Of a DNA stretch of 64,000 bases, positions 63,401-64,000 are shown piece by piece (position 1 is the first letter of the stretch; each line of letters opens with the position of its first letter). The translations under genes were made by a program, and so were the position numbers. Source of the DNA: Podospora pseudocomata (taxonomy: Eukaryota; Ascomycota; Sordariomycetes; Sordariales; Podosporaceae); the NCBI RefSeq assembly GCF_035222375.1, contig NW_026946364.1, forward strand, positions 124,001 to 188,000, in the 5' to 3' direction. The notes under the pieces are model-generated. The model saw only the letters and a list, made by a program, of their open reading frames with translations, searched no databases and was not told the origin of the DNA.

Positions 63401-64000
63401 GTCCGTGAGGTAGTCGTCAGATGATGCGGACAGGAAAACATAATTGGAGAAGAAGCGGCATGCGTAGCTAACCATAGAGGGGTCCAATGGCTGTGGTCTC
63501 GCTGCAAACTTTCCGAGTCCCACCGAACCCCCAATCGCTGACTGCTTCTCCGTAACTCTGGACTTGAGCACACTAGTGGAGATATATTTGAGAAGCAACG
63601 TACCAAGCAAGATATGCTCTTGTTCTTTGTTGATAAGCAATTGTTCGTCGACATTTGGTGTCAGTAGGAACTCTCGTACGGTTTCGTATATCATCTTCAC
63701 TGTGCTGTTACTGTCAATGAATACGAGCTGTGCGCAGAGGTCCGGTACGGCTTTTCATGCATTCTGCAGAGTTTGCCCTACATCCAGCTTGACAGCACAT
63801 CGTTGCTCCTGCAAAGTGAGTGGGCGGGATGAGAGTGTAACCCAAGTCAAGATGGACTTTGCAAGGGTAGCTTTTCGTTTCTTGAAAGTAATGGATTCCG
63901 TCATTCGACGATAGAAGGCGAACAGGTCGGCAGGCACCTCTTCCAACACACCTCCATGATCTCATCCTACCAGACATCCTCAAACTCTTGTACGACCAGT
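60478..64000 (-). pseudogene. Decayed NWD-type (NACHT-WD40) STAND gene, runs off window
   Basis: The minus strand carries the end of a NACHT-WD40 gene whose N-terminus is beyond 64000. The first part reads LEEVPADLFAFYRRMTESIT and WVTLSSRPLTLQE, the linker that follows NACHT; then VKMIYETVREFLLTPNVDE and VSYACRFFSNYVF. The beta-propeller part follows: FAVGLATGQLLLYDPVSLHC, DPQSGSLRHTIS, and LACSPDGRRPGAGTNQGT. An intron at 62625-62685 (GTGTGT to ATCGCAG) is intact. Breaks seen: in-frame TGA at 63755, a frame change at a ten-A run (63094-63103), in-frame TAG at 62805 where a WD40 repeat expects Trp (HLVI then DPQSG), a missing base near 62305, and an in-frame TGA at 60658 with open frame beyond to 60478. 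NWD proteins sense non-self or aberrant signals in fungi. This allele is probably inactive. Confidence 0.8.

Noticed and set aside
1-64000. CRISPR arrays, operons, bacterial-type signals, rRNA or tRNA genes
   Set aside because: None seen; the genes are eukaryotic with spliceosomal introns. No complete transposable element could be identified either.

Overview
The window looks like nuclear DNA of a filamentous ascomycete, most likely a Sordariomycete and plausibly of the order Sordariales. The evidence is short GT..AG introns (about 45-75 bp) with CTAAC/CTGAC-type branch sites, HET-domain and STAND-type (NWD, ankyrin) genes, a CFEM GPI-anchored protein, GH75 chitosanase, an AA9 lytic polysaccharide monooxygenase with a fungal CBM1, and a BAS2-like small cysteine-rich secreted protein. 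The species cannot be named from sequence alone. Exon limits below were read by eye from splice signals and reading-frame continuity; no transcript data were used.

Layout. 0.6-6.1 kb: two divergent HET-domain genes around a CCAAT-rich spacer. 6.5-13.6 kb: MTC1 family gene and a 1,499-residue disordered basic nuclear-type protein. 14-18 kb: three genes of unknown function. 18.9-21.1 kb: two cell-surface or secreted genes (CFEM-GPI protein, GH75 chitosanase). 21.8-26.8 kb: GNAT acetyltransferase, then a long ankyrin-repeat gene interrupted by one in-frame TAA. 28.2-29.1 kb: AA9-CBM1 enzyme. 29.5-35.6 kb: a large decayed gene (or two abutting genes) with GH55 glucanase and S8 subtilisin pieces. 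36.3-38.4 kb: six-exon GMC oxidoreductase. 39-42.4 kb: an acidic protein of unknown function with an apparent internal duplication, and a protein with four copies of an unrecognised W-D-PVTP-LALP motif. 43.9-46.7 kb: an RGG-tailed protein whose frame crosses a TAG that is either a 45-bp intron's 3' splice site or a real stop. 49-50.8 kb: double-domain BAS2-like secreted protein and a 98-residue protein. 51.5-53.1 kb: SRPK-like kinase. 53.6-55.3 kb: AT-rich, gene-free. 55.4-59.6 kb: a small protein of unknown function and a glycine-rich-domain (DUF1399) protein. 60.5-64 kb: a decayed NWD-type (NACHT-WD40) gene running off the window.

Two themes stand out. One is fungal self/non-self recognition and STAND genes: two intact HET genes, one interrupted ankyrin gene, one decayed NWD gene. 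The other is the extracellular and wall interface: CFEM, GH75, AA9, GH55/S8, GMC, BAS2-like. Several long genes carry in-frame stops compatible with C-to-T or G-to-A change (RIP-like) or, for UAG, with the A-to-I mRNA editing known from Sordariomycete fruiting bodies. That is the most testable unusual aspect of the window.
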